From an uncultured Leucobacter sp. (lineage in GTDB: Bacteria; Actinomycetota; Actinomycetes; Actinomycetales; Microbacteriaceae), in contig CAMFIY010000042.1 in the NCBI GenBank assembly GCA_945952575.1, positions 1 through 13,273 of the forward strand: DNA of 13,273 nucleotides. Reading direction: 5' to 3'. This document shows positions 6,585 to 13,104 of the stretch, piece by piece (the first letter of the stretch is position 1; each line of letters opens with the position of its first letter). Below the pieces are notes generated by a model, which worked only from the letters and a program-made list of their open reading frames with translations, made no database searches and had not been told where the DNA came from. The position numbers were made by a program, and so were the translations under genes.

Positions 6585-7235
6585 TCAGCTCTCGGCAGCG
6601 ATCCGGAAGCCGGATCCTTCTGGCGCACCGACCTTCCACTCGCTCGCGAGCAGCGCGTAGTTCATCCCGTCCAGCCAGCGTCCGGAACGGTGCAGCGCGG
6701 TGCCGCGGCTGTGCTCCTCACGGCGCATGCCGATCCGCTCCATGAGCCGCCACGACGGCTCGTTGTCGGCGAAGCATCCCGCATGGACGCGTCGGAGATC
6801 GAGCCGTCCGAAGCACAGATCGATCGTCAGGCGCACCGCCTCCGTGGCATATCCTCGGCCTCCGTACGCGGGATCCAGGCTCCATCCGAGTTCGGCTTGC
6901 ACGGCCCGTCCCGCTTCCTGAACCTCGGTCTGCGCCCAAGCGTCTTCGATCTTCAGCATGATGTCGCCGATCACCCGGGGGCCATCGGGTTCTTCGAGCA
7001 CGATGGCGAACTCCACCGCCATGCGCGAAGGCTCGACGAAGTAGGGGCGGAACGACCCGAAGCTGGTCGGTGCGGTCGAGATCCACTCCTGCACCTCGGG
7101 GATCCGGCGATAGCGCCAGACCGCTTCGGCGTCCGCCGCGGTGACCGGCCGGATCTCTATGCGCTCCCCGCGAAGGGGCCAGGGCAATGCGGCGAGCGGA
7201 TCGGTTCCTTCTTCGGGGGTCGGTGCTCCAGGCAT
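6585..7235 (-). CDS. GNAT family N-acetyltransferase, RimJ/RimL-like
   Basis: 216 residues with the Acetyltransf_3 layout: IEIRPVTAADAEAVWRY near the N terminus (26-42), a central strand with GWSLDPAYGGRGYATEA (117-133) that contains the acetyl-CoA pyrophosphate loop, and FADNEPSWRLMERIGMR (155-171), the usual C-terminal signature. Relatives acetylate protein N termini, antibiotics or small metabolites; the substrate here cannot be read from sequence. ATG 7235 is chosen because upstream sequence in this frame is the reverse image of the ATPase gene. The gene begins ten bases after the ATPase stop and has no clear ribosome-binding site, so it is probably translationally coupled as the last gene of the gltA-ATPase-GNAT run. 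It converges with dapD, with only 11 bases between the stops and no terminator hairpin. Confidence 0.88.
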   Translation of the reverse strand: MPGAPTPEEGTDPLAALPWPLRGERIEIRPVTAADAEAVWRYRRIPEVQEWISTAPTSFGSFRPYFVEPSRMAVEFAIVLEEPDGPRVIGDIMLKIEDAWAQTEVQEAGRAVQAELGWSLDPAYGGRGYATEAVRLTIDLCFGRLDLRRVHAGCFADNEPSWRLMERIGMRREEHSRGTALHRSGRWLDGMNYALLASEWKVGAPEGSGFRIAAES

Positions 7236-7245
7236 AGCAGCGACG

Positions 7246-7779
7246 CTACCACTGCTCGTGCACGAGGCGCTCGAGACCGGCGAGGCGCTCGGCCGGCGCC
7301 CCCTCGAGCGGCAGGACCCGGGCACCGCCGGTGAGCTCGGCGTCGTCGCAGAGCGCGGAGAGCGCGTCCCCCATGGCGTCGCGCAGTTCGGGATCCTCAT
7401 CGGCCGGCAGGTGGATGTCCGGCGCACGCATGAGCACGAGCAGATCCACCTCCCGCATCGCATGCGACGCGATCGCCTCGCAACGCTCCAGGAGGCCGGT
7501 GCCGATCTCGCCGCGGCCGAGCTCCTGCCAGGCGAGGAGGTAGGCGAGGAAGTCCAGGGGTCCGCGCTCCGCGATCAGTTCGCTCGAACCGTCGTCGGCC
7601 AGGCGAGCCGCGGAAACGCGCAGTTGCGCGAGGAAGACTCGCGGATCCGATCCGTCGATGTCGTCGAGCAGATCATCGTAGGGATCTCCCAGCACCGTGT
7701 ACCCGGTGTGGGCGATCGCGAAGTCGGAGACCAGCGTGCTCTTCCCGCTCGCGTGAGTGCCGGAGACGACGATCCGCAC
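7246..7779 (-). CDS. Small P-loop ATPase/kinase, AAA_28 (NadR-like) type
   Basis: 177 residues. A Walker A motif opens the protein, GTHASGKST (7-15), and ERGPLDFLAY (71-80) corresponds to the R-x-P-x-D segment of NadR-type and nucleoside-kinase-like P-loop proteins. VDLLVLMRAPDIHLPADEDP follows the usual strand-then-lid pattern. It resembles AAA_28 proteins, which often phosphorylate small molecules, but the substrate is unknown. The GTG start at 7779 has GAGG (7790-7793) eight bases upstream and begins 18 bases after the gltA stop, so it should be in the gltA transcript. The downstream GNAT gene starts ten bases after its stop. There is no signal peptide and no second domain, such as the NMN adenylyltransferase part of NadR. 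Confidence 0.8.
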   Translation of the reverse strand: MRIVVSGTHASGKSTLVSDFAIAHTGYTVLGDPYDDLLDDIDGSDPRVFLAQLRVSAARLADDGSSELIAERGPLDFLAYLLAWQELGRGEIGTGLLERCEAIASHAMREVDLLVLMRAPDIHLPADEDPELRDAMGDALSALCDDAELTGGARVLPLEGAPAERLAGLERLVHEQW

Positions 7780-7797
7780 GCGCGTCAGGCCTCGCGG

Positions 7798-9090
7798 TCA
7801 GCGATCGAGGTGGCGTTCCGGCGAGCCCACGTAGAGCTGCTGCGGGCGCCCGATCTTGGTCTGGGGGTCTTCGCGCGCCTCGCGCCACTGCGCGATCCAG
7901 CCGGGCAGGCGACCGATGGCGAAGAGTACCGTGAACATCCGGGTCGGGAAGCCCATGGCCTTGTAGATCACGCCGGTGTAGAAGTCGACGTTCGGGTAGA
8001 GCTTGCGCTCCTTGAAGTAGTCGTCCTCGAGCGCGATCTGCTCGAGCTCCCGTGCGAGCTCCAGCAGCGGATCGTTGACGCCGAGCTCCTCGAGCACGCG
8101 GCCGGCGCTCTCCTTGACGATGCGTGCACGCGGATCGTAGTTCTTGTAGACGCGGTGCCCGAAGCCCATGAGCTTCACACCGGCTTCCTTGCGCTTCACC
8201 TTCTCGACGAAGGCCTGCACGCCCTGGCCCGAGTCGCGGATCTGGGCGAGCATCTCGAGCACGGCCTCGTTGGCGCCGCCGTGCAGCGGCCCGGAGAGGG
8301 CGTTGATGCCGGCCGACACCGAGGAGAACATGTTGGCCCCGGTCGATCCGACGAGGCGCACGGTGGAGGTCGAGGCGTTCTGCTCGTGATCCGCGTGCAG
8401 GATCAGCAGCTTGTCGAGCGCATCGACGAGCACGGGGTTCATCTCATAGCTCTCGGCCTTATTGCCGAAGTTGAGGCGGAGGAAGTTCTCGACGAAGCCG
8501 AGTTCGTTCTTCGGGTAGAGGAACGCCTGCCCGACCGACTTCTTGTAGGCGTAAGTGGCCAGGACGGGCAGCTTCGCGAGCAGGCGGATCGTATTGACCT
8601 CGACGAACTCGGGGGCGAGCGAGGACTCGTAGTAGGTGGAGAGCGTCTGCAGTCCGCCCGAGAGCACGGCCATCGGATGCGCGGTGTGAGGCACGCCCTC
8701 GAAGTAGTAGCGCATGTCCTCGTGAAGCAGCGTGTGGCGCCGGATCTCGCCGTCGAATGCCGCGAGCTGGTCGGCTGTCGGCAGCTCGCCATAGATGAGA
8801 AGGTAGGCGACCTCGATGAAGGAAGATTTCGCCGCGAGTTCCTCGATCGGGTAGCCGCGATAGCGCAGGATGCCCTGATCTCCATCGATATAGGTGATGG
8901 CCGACTTGGTCGAGGCGGTATTGACGTACCCGTAGTCGAGTGCCGTGTAGCCGGTCTGCCGGGTCAGCGAGCTCACGTCGATAGCCGAGTGACCGTCGAC
9001 GGAGGGCAGCAGCGGGAACTCGGCCTCACGGCCGTCCACGATCAGCTTCGCGGTCGTGGCAGAGTTCTGTCCCTGGGTCGGTTCAGTCAC
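7798..9090 (-). CDS. gltA: Citrate synthase
   Basis: Condenses oxaloacetate and acetyl-CoA to citrate, the entry step of the TCA cycle. The 430 residues match the long bacterial (hexameric, type II) form. Catalytic residues are visible: H270 in GPLHGGANE, H312 in FGHRVYKNYDPRA and D369 in PNVDFYTG, with spacing nearly identical to E. coli GltA (H264, H305, D362). HADHEQNAST (232-241) carries a substrate-binding histidine. The N-terminal beta-rich domain (about 14-60) is also present, which distinguishes it from short methylcitrate synthases. The GTG start at 9090 has a strong AGGAGA four bases upstream. It is the first of three tightly packed genes (gltA, ATPase, GNAT) and follows dapC after about 158 bases. 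Confidence 0.96.
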   Translation of the reverse strand: MTEPTQGQNSATTAKLIVDGREAEFPLLPSVDGHSAIDVSSLTRQTGYTALDYGYVNTASTKSAITYIDGDQGILRYRGYPIEELAAKSSFIEVAYLLIYGELPTADQLAAFDGEIRRHTLLHEDMRYYFEGVPHTAHPMAVLSGGLQTLSTYYESSLAPEFVEVNTIRLLAKLPVLATYAYKKSVGQAFLYPKNELGFVENFLRLNFGNKAESYEMNPVLVDALDKLLILHADHEQNASTSTVRLVGSTGANMFSSVSAGINALSGPLHGGANEAVLEMLAQIRDSGQGVQAFVEKVKRKEAGVKLMGFGHRVYKNYDPRARIVKESAGRVLEELGVNDPLLELARELEQIALEDDYFKERKLYPNVDFYTGVIYKAMGFPTRMFTVLFAIGRLPGWIAQWREAREDPQTKIGRPQQLYVGSPERHLDR

Positions 9091-9248
9091 GTCGTCTCCT
9101 CGTGGGGTCGGTACGGTGTCGGCGAGCCATGGATGAGCTCCCCTCCCACTCCACCCTATCGACAGACACGAGTCCGCATCGCCGGACGGGGCGCGCAGAA
9201 CCTCAGAATATCTCGATATCGAAACAAATGCGATTCTTCGGAGAGTGC
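9091..9248. promoter_or_regulatory. gltA upstream region with an AT-rich palindromic island
   Basis: This 158-base gap between the dapC stop and the gltA GTG should hold the gltA promoter. Most of it is GC-rich, but 9203-9238 is AT-rich and contains the perfect palindrome TCGATATCGA (9213-9222), which overlaps a second inverted repeat, ATATC-tc-GATAT (9208-9219). On the minus strand TAGGGT (9153-9158) is a -10-like candidate with no clear -35. No hairpin terminator for dapC is evident. An operator function is inference. Confidence 0.4.
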
Positions 9249-10379
9249 TCAGCGGACGGAGAGGGTCAACCGCCGTGCCACTTCCTCGATGGCTTCATCC
9301 GGGGCAGTGAGCGCGACGCGGATGTGATCCGGCGAATGCGCGCCGTAGAAGTGGCCGGGGCCGACGAGGATCCCGAGTTCTGCGAATTCGGCGACGCTTT
9401 CCCAGGCATCCACCCCCCTGGTCACCCAGAGGTAGAGGCCGGCCTCGCTGCCGTCTACCCGATACCCGGCCGCTTCGAGCGCCGGTCGCAGGATCGCACG
9501 GCGGGCCCGATATCGATCGCGCTGAGCGGCGACGTGCGCCTCGTCGCCGAGCGCGGCGATCATGGCGGCCTGCACGGGCGCGGGAGTCATGAGCCCGGCG
9601 TGCTTGCGGACGGTCAGCAGACGTTCGAGCAGCTCGGCGTCCCCGGCGATGAACGCCGCGCGGTAGCCCGCGAGATTGGACTGCTTGCTCAGCGAATAGG
9701 CCGCGAGCACCCCGCGGTGGTCCGGTCGGCCGTCGCGCTCGCCGAGGACACGAGGATCCAGGATCGACGGAATCCGCTCGGCGTCCCAGGGCGCATCCCA
9801 GCCGAACTCGGCGTAGCATTCGTCGCCGACGATGACCGCGCCGAGCTCGCGGGCGCGGTCGACCGCTGCGCGCAGCATCTCGACGTCGAGCACGCGCCCG
9901 TCGGGGTTGCCGGGCGAGTTGATCCAGATCAGCCTGGAGTTCTCGGGCCACTCCGTGGGATCGTCGGACTCGACGGCCTGGGCGCCGACGAGTGCGGCGC
10001 CCATCGCATAGGACGGGTAGGCGACGCGCGGAAGGACCACCGCCTCGCCCGAGCCGATTCCGAGCAGGAACGGAAGGAGCGCCACGAGTTCTTTGGAGCC
10101 GACCGTCGGCAGCACCTCCGAGGGCTGCAGCGTCACGCCGCGGCGACGGGCATACCACTCGGCGACGGCTTCGCGCAGTGCCGGTGCACCGGCGGTGGCG
10201 GGGTAGGCGTGCGCGTCGGTGGCGGCGGCGAGAGCGTCGCGGATCGGCCGAGGCGTCGGGTCGACCGGTGACCCGACGGACACGTCGATGAGTCCGCCGG
10301 GATACTGCTTGGCGCGCTCCAGATACGGCGCCATGGCATCCCATGGATAGTCGGGCAGCGCGCCTCTCAGGGTCGGCAT
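9249..10379 (-). CDS. dapC: N-succinyldiaminopimelate aminotransferase DapC
   Basis: Pyridoxal-phosphate enzyme that transaminates N-succinyl-2-amino-6-ketopimelate with glutamate, the step between DapD and DapE. The 376 residues form a fold-type I aminotransferase. Visible features are YPATAGAPALREAVAEW (59-75), the substrate loop NSPGNPDG (154-161), GDECYAEFGW with PLP-binding D186 and Y189, the Schiff-base lysine K232 in YSLSKQSNLAGYR, and the carboxylate-binding R354 in HIRVAL. The ATG at 10379 starts ten bases after the fdxA stop. There is no clear Shine-Dalgarno, so coupling to fdxA is likely, and an upstream in-frame GTG would lie within fdxA. Proximity to dapD and dapE and the ferredoxin-aminotransferase pair (Rv1177-Rv1178 in M. 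tuberculosis) support DapC over other class I aminotransferases. Confidence 0.92.
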   Translation of the reverse strand: MPTLRGALPDYPWDAMAPYLERAKQYPGGLIDVSVGSPVDPTPRPIRDALAAATDAHAYPATAGAPALREAVAEWYARRRGVTLQPSEVLPTVGSKELVALLPFLLGIGSGEAVVLPRVAYPSYAMGAALVGAQAVESDDPTEWPENSRLIWINSPGNPDGRVLDVEMLRAAVDRARELGAVIVGDECYAEFGWDAPWDAERIPSILDPRVLGERDGRPDHRGVLAAYSLSKQSNLAGYRAAFIAGDAELLERLLTVRKHAGLMTPAPVQAAMIAALGDEAHVAAQRDRYRARRAILRPALEAAGYRVDGSEAGLYLWVTRGVDAWESVAEFAELGILVGPGHFYGAHSPDHIRVALTAPDEAIEEVARRLTLSVR

Positions 10380-10389
10380 CGCGAGGACG

Positions 10390-10710
10390 TCAGGAAGCCT
10401 GCGGCGGCAGCGCCGCGATGATCGGGTGGTCGAAGTCGTAGGCGCCGACTTTGGCCGCCCCGCCGGGCGAACCGATCTCCTGGAAGAAGTCGACATTGGC
10501 CGTGTAGTAGTCGGCCCACTCACTCGGCAGGTCGTCCTCGTAATAGATGGCCTCGACCGGGCAGACCGGCTCGCAGGCGCCGCAGTCGACGCACTCGTCC
10601 GGGTGGATGTAGAGCGAGCGCTCGCCCTCGTAGATGCAGTCGACCGGGCACTCGTCGACGCAGGCGCGATCCTTCACGTCGACGCACGGGAGAGCGATCA
10701 CATACGTCAC
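10390..10710 (-). CDS. fdxA: Seven-iron ferredoxin ([3Fe-4S][4Fe-4S]), FdxA/FdxC type
   Basis: Small soluble electron carrier of 106 residues. The eight cysteines are C9, C17, C21, C25, C40, C43, C46 and C50. By analogy with Azotobacter FdI and mycobacterial 7Fe ferredoxins, C9, C17 and C50 hold the [3Fe-4S] cluster, C21, C40, C43 and C46 hold the [4Fe-4S] cluster, and C25 is a free cysteine near a cluster. The acidic C-terminal extension (FQEIGSPGGAAKVGAYDFD) is typical of the actinobacterial proteins, which can supply electrons to cytochromes P450 and other oxidoreductases; the partner here is unknown. The GTG start at 10710 has GAAAGG eight bases upstream. TAAGCT at 10744-10749 (minus) is a possible -10. 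dapC follows after ten bases. Confidence 0.95.
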   Translation of the reverse strand: MTYVIALPCVDVKDRACVDECPVDCIYEGERSLYIHPDECVDCGACEPVCPVEAIYYEDDLPSEWADYYTANVDFFQEIGSPGGAAKVGAYDFDHPIIAALPPQAS

Positions 10711-10781
10711 GATTCGGGCCTTTCGCTCTACGGTCGGGGTTTCAGCTTACTCCTGGTGCGGGGAGAGCCTGGCCGTTCGAA

Positions 10782-11387
10782 TCAGCCGTCGAGCTCCGCA
10801 AACATGAATCCGGCGATCTCCGCAATCCACTTCTCATCGGCTGCAGAACTACCGGGCTGAACAGAGATCTTGACGCTTCCTACCAGTACGAGCCGGTCAC
10901 CCGTCTGCAAAGCACTCACGAAGTCAGACACCGAAGCGAGCGAAGGAGCACTCGCCGTCATAACAAACGGGATCTTCTGGGGCCCGGCCGAGGTTTCTGC
11001 ACCGGCGGTACCGTCGCTCGCGGCTTGCTCTCCGGACTCCTTCGATACCAGCGGATTCGGGAGGCTGAATGCAGTCACAACGGCTTGAGTAGATTTCTCA
11101 ATCCGGCCGAGTTCGCCGACCCATTCCGAGGTCGCGGCAGTGGCAGGTAGTGCGATGCGCAATTCCGCGAGCGTTGATGCGAGCTCATCACCGTTCTGCT
11201 TGGCGTTTTGCAGCCTCGTCAGCTGAGCTTGCTGTGACTCGTTCTGCTGCTCGGTACTGTCCGCCAGTCCCTCGGTCGTCGCAGCAGATGTCATCTGTGG
11301 GAGCAGCCCACCGGTAACGCCCAAAAGTACGAGCGCGCCGCAGACAAGCACCGTACCGAGGATCCAAAGTCTCGTCTTTACACTCAT
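10782..11387 (-). CDS. pilO: PilO-like type IV pilus inner-membrane protein
   Basis: 201 residues. One N-terminal membrane helix (about 7-29) follows a short basic cytoplasmic end (MSVKTR), then a Q/N/E-rich coiled-coil stretch (about 42-76) and an extracytoplasmic domain split by an S/G/A-rich linker (about 116-136). This is the PilO layout, and position after pilM and pilN supports it; sequence motifs alone would not, because PilO diverges strongly. PilO pairs with PilN to form the alignment complex that links the cytoplasmic motor to the outer parts of the pilus machine. Its ATG overlaps the pilN stop as ATGA. Base composition is well below the window norm, with unusually A/T-rich third positions. 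There are no cysteines in the outer domain. No terminator is seen before fdxA. Confidence 0.75.
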   Translation of the reverse strand: MSVKTRLWILGTVLVCGALVLLGVTGGLLPQMTSAATTEGLADSTEQQNESQQAQLTRLQNAKQNGDELASTLAELRIALPATAATSEWVGELGRIEKSTQAVVTAFSLPNPLVSKESGEQAASDGTAGAETSAGPQKIPFVMTASAPSLASVSDFVSALQTGDRLVLVGSVKISVQPGSSAADEKWIAEIAGFMFAELDG

Positions 11388-12061
11388 TGCGCACCCGCTT
11401 TGAACCGATTTGCGAGCGCTTCGCCGTTCAACGCCAGCTGCAGGGTAATCGATTTCGCTTTGCCCGTATCGTCACCCACGATTTTAGTACCGACCAGGCA
11501 TTTTACCGTCTTCAGGGACTCTATCCTGGAAATGAACGCGGGAGCAGGGTCCAGATTCTCGCCTCCGAAAACCACCGTGACCGTAGCAGTGTCGGCAGTG
11601 CAGAGCGGGTCGAGGTCCATTCCGTACTCTTCCGGGAGTTGTGCATCCTTCTTCACCGGAAGGATTCCGGTGTATCCAACAATCACTGCACCTTTTGGAA
11701 GCGCGTCGTTGATCTTGTTCAGGAAATCGGCAAAGAGAATTTCGGACGAAGTCAGTTTCGCACGCTCCGCGGTCAGCCGACTCACCGCACTCAGCGACTT
11801 CTGCTCATCGGGGTACTGCGCGATCTGATCGCTCAGTGTCGACGCCTCGAGCTCCGCGAGCGAGAGGCGTTGATTGGCCAGGTACACCGGTACCGCTCCA
11901 GCTACCCAGATCGCACCGGCAAGCACCGCACTCAAGACGATGTATGTGAGCAGCTTCGGCACCGTGGCACGGTGCAGTCGCTCCGCCCGCTGCGACTCGG
12001 GGAGCAAGTCGACATGGGGTTTCCCGCCGAAGGGGATCTTGCTCTTTGTCTGGCGCGCCAT
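11384..12061 (-). CDS. pilN: PilN-like type IV pilus assembly protein
   Basis: 225 residues. The cytoplasmic N terminus carries PHVDLLPES (15-23), which corresponds to the conserved NLLP peptide that PilN inserts into PilM. A membrane helix (about 38-60), a coiled-coil stretch (about 63-105) and an extracytoplasmic domain of the ferredoxin-like PilN type follow. Two cysteines, C154 and C188, lie in the outer domain and could form a disulfide (inference). The start ATG 12061 overlaps the pilM stop in TGATG; GTG 12064, one codon earlier, is the alternative. The stop overlaps the pilO-like ATG. The gene is relatively poor in G+C (29/60 at 11701-11760 by hand count), unlike pilM upstream. Confidence 0.85.
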   Translation of the reverse strand: MARQTKSKIPFGGKPHVDLLPESQRAERLHRATVPKLLTYIVLSAVLAGAIWVAGAVPVYLANQRLSLAELEASTLSDQIAQYPDEQKSLSAVSRLTAERAKLTSSEILFADFLNKINDALPKGAVIVGYTGILPVKKDAQLPEEYGMDLDPLCTADTATVTVVFGGENLDPAPAFISRIESLKTVKCLVGTKIVGDDTGKAKSITLQLALNGEALANRFKAGAQ

Positions 12062-13104
12062 CACTCGCCTCCCAACGCGAGCCCGAGCGGCACCGCAAGA
12101 TCCGGACTCAGCCCGGGTAGCAACTCGGTATTGATTCCGGAGCCGAGCGCGAAACCATCGAGTGGTGACGCGATCCGCACTTGCAGCCCGACATTCTCGG
12201 CGATCGCCCTCGGGAGGCCGGGCACGCGCGCGTCCGACCCGATCAGGATCACCGACTCGATCGGCCCGCCGATCTCGCTGCCGCTGTAGTAGCTGTTCGT
12301 GCTGCGCACCGCATTGATCAGACCGTTCAGCGAGTCGAACATGGCCCGGGAGAGCGCCGCATACTGCGGATGCGTCACCCCTTCGAGGCCGAGGCGGTTC
12401 TTCACGCTGTCAGCTGCGGCGCGCCCCTCACTCACCAGCGGTTCGACGGCGTCGGTGACCGATTCGCCACCCGTCGGGATGATGCGCACGAAACGCGGCA
12501 CCCCGTCCTTCACCACGATGATGTGCGTGGTGCGCGCGCCGACCGACACTACCGTGTGCGTCCCCTGCAGCACACCGCTCGGCGTGAGCGCGCGAACGAT
12601 CGCGAACGCGGAGAGATCCACCGCCGAGACCTTCAGTCCGGCCTGTTCGATCGCCGATACGTTCGACTCGACGGCCTCTTTGAGCGCAGCCACCAGCAGG
12701 CCGCGCATCTCAGGCGGGGCGCTCCCCTCGATCGGCTCGATCGGATAGAAGTCCAGAATCGTGTCCTCGACCGGCACCGGCAGCAGATCTGCCACTTGGT
12801 AGGGCAGGGACTGACGCAGCTGCAGCGCGGGCATCTCCGGAACGGAATGCTCTCGAACGAGGACCCGCTGATTGCCGACCCCCAGTACGACGCGTTTGCT
12901 CTTGAAGCCCGCATCCTTCCACAGCCGCCTCAGCGCGTCCGAGACCTCCAGGATGTCCACGACCTCGCTGTCTCGAGCGGCGGACGGGCTGAGCTCGGCC
13001 TCTTGAGCACGGACCAGCGTGGGACGCTTGCCGCGATACCCCTCCACCTCGACCGCGAGCAGACGGCGGCTCGAGATGTCGAGTCCGACGATACTCTGCG
13101 CCAT
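12061..13104 (-). CDS. pilM: PilM-like actin-fold type IV pilus assembly ATPase
   Basis: Cytoplasmic actin-like protein that binds the PilN N terminus and connects it to the pilus motor. The 347 residues have the ASKHA nucleotide-binding segments in order: phosphate-1 VGLDISSRRL (6-15), phosphate-2 VVSVGARTTHIIVV (185-198) and adenosine ILIGSDARVPGL (286-297). In most PilM proteins phosphate-2 reads D-I-G; here the Asp is a Ser (S187), and the adenosine motif lacks the usual GGG, so nucleotide hydrolysis may be weak or absent (inference). The insert 95-135, with LPYQVADLLPVP, is the PilM 1C-domain region. The ATG at 13104 has GGGGGAG four bases upstream. It heads a pilM-pilN-pilO operon with overlapping junctions. 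Motor, pilin and prepilin peptidase genes are not in the window. Confidence 0.9.
   Translation of the reverse strand: MAQSIVGLDISSRRLLAVEVEGYRGKRPTLVRAQEAELSPSAARDSEVVDILEVSDALRRLWKDAGFKSKRVVLGVGNQRVLVREHSVPEMPALQLRQSLPYQVADLLPVPVEDTILDFYPIEPIEGSAPPEMRGLLVAALKEAVESNVSAIEQAGLKVSAVDLSAFAIVRALTPSGVLQGTHTVVSVGARTTHIIVVKDGVPRFVRIIPTGGESVTDAVEPLVSEGRAAADSVKNRLGLEGVTHPQYAALSRAMFDSLNGLINAVRSTNSYYSGSEIGGPIESVILIGSDARVPGLPRAIAENVGLQVRIASPLDGFALGSGINTELLPGLSPDLAVPLGLALGGE

Noticed and set aside
6576..6586. GAACC-C-GGTTC between the convergent dapD and GNAT stops, considered as a terminator
   Set aside because: The centre is a single base, so no hairpin loop can form, and no T-tract follows.
7141..9327. 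A 728-codon plus-strand open frame opposite the GNAT, ATPase and gltA genes
   Set aside because: It is the antisense image of clearly identified genes and carries no motif of its own.
10380..10523. N-terminal extension of dapC into fdxA
   Set aside because: The extra 48 residues are a shadow of the ferredoxin C terminus; the ATG at 10379 starts the protein at normal family length.
11387..12289. A 300-codon plus-strand open frame opposite pilN
   Set aside because: pilN has the family layout and overlapping junctions with its neighbours. The opposite frame has no recognisable domain and runs on into pilM antisense.
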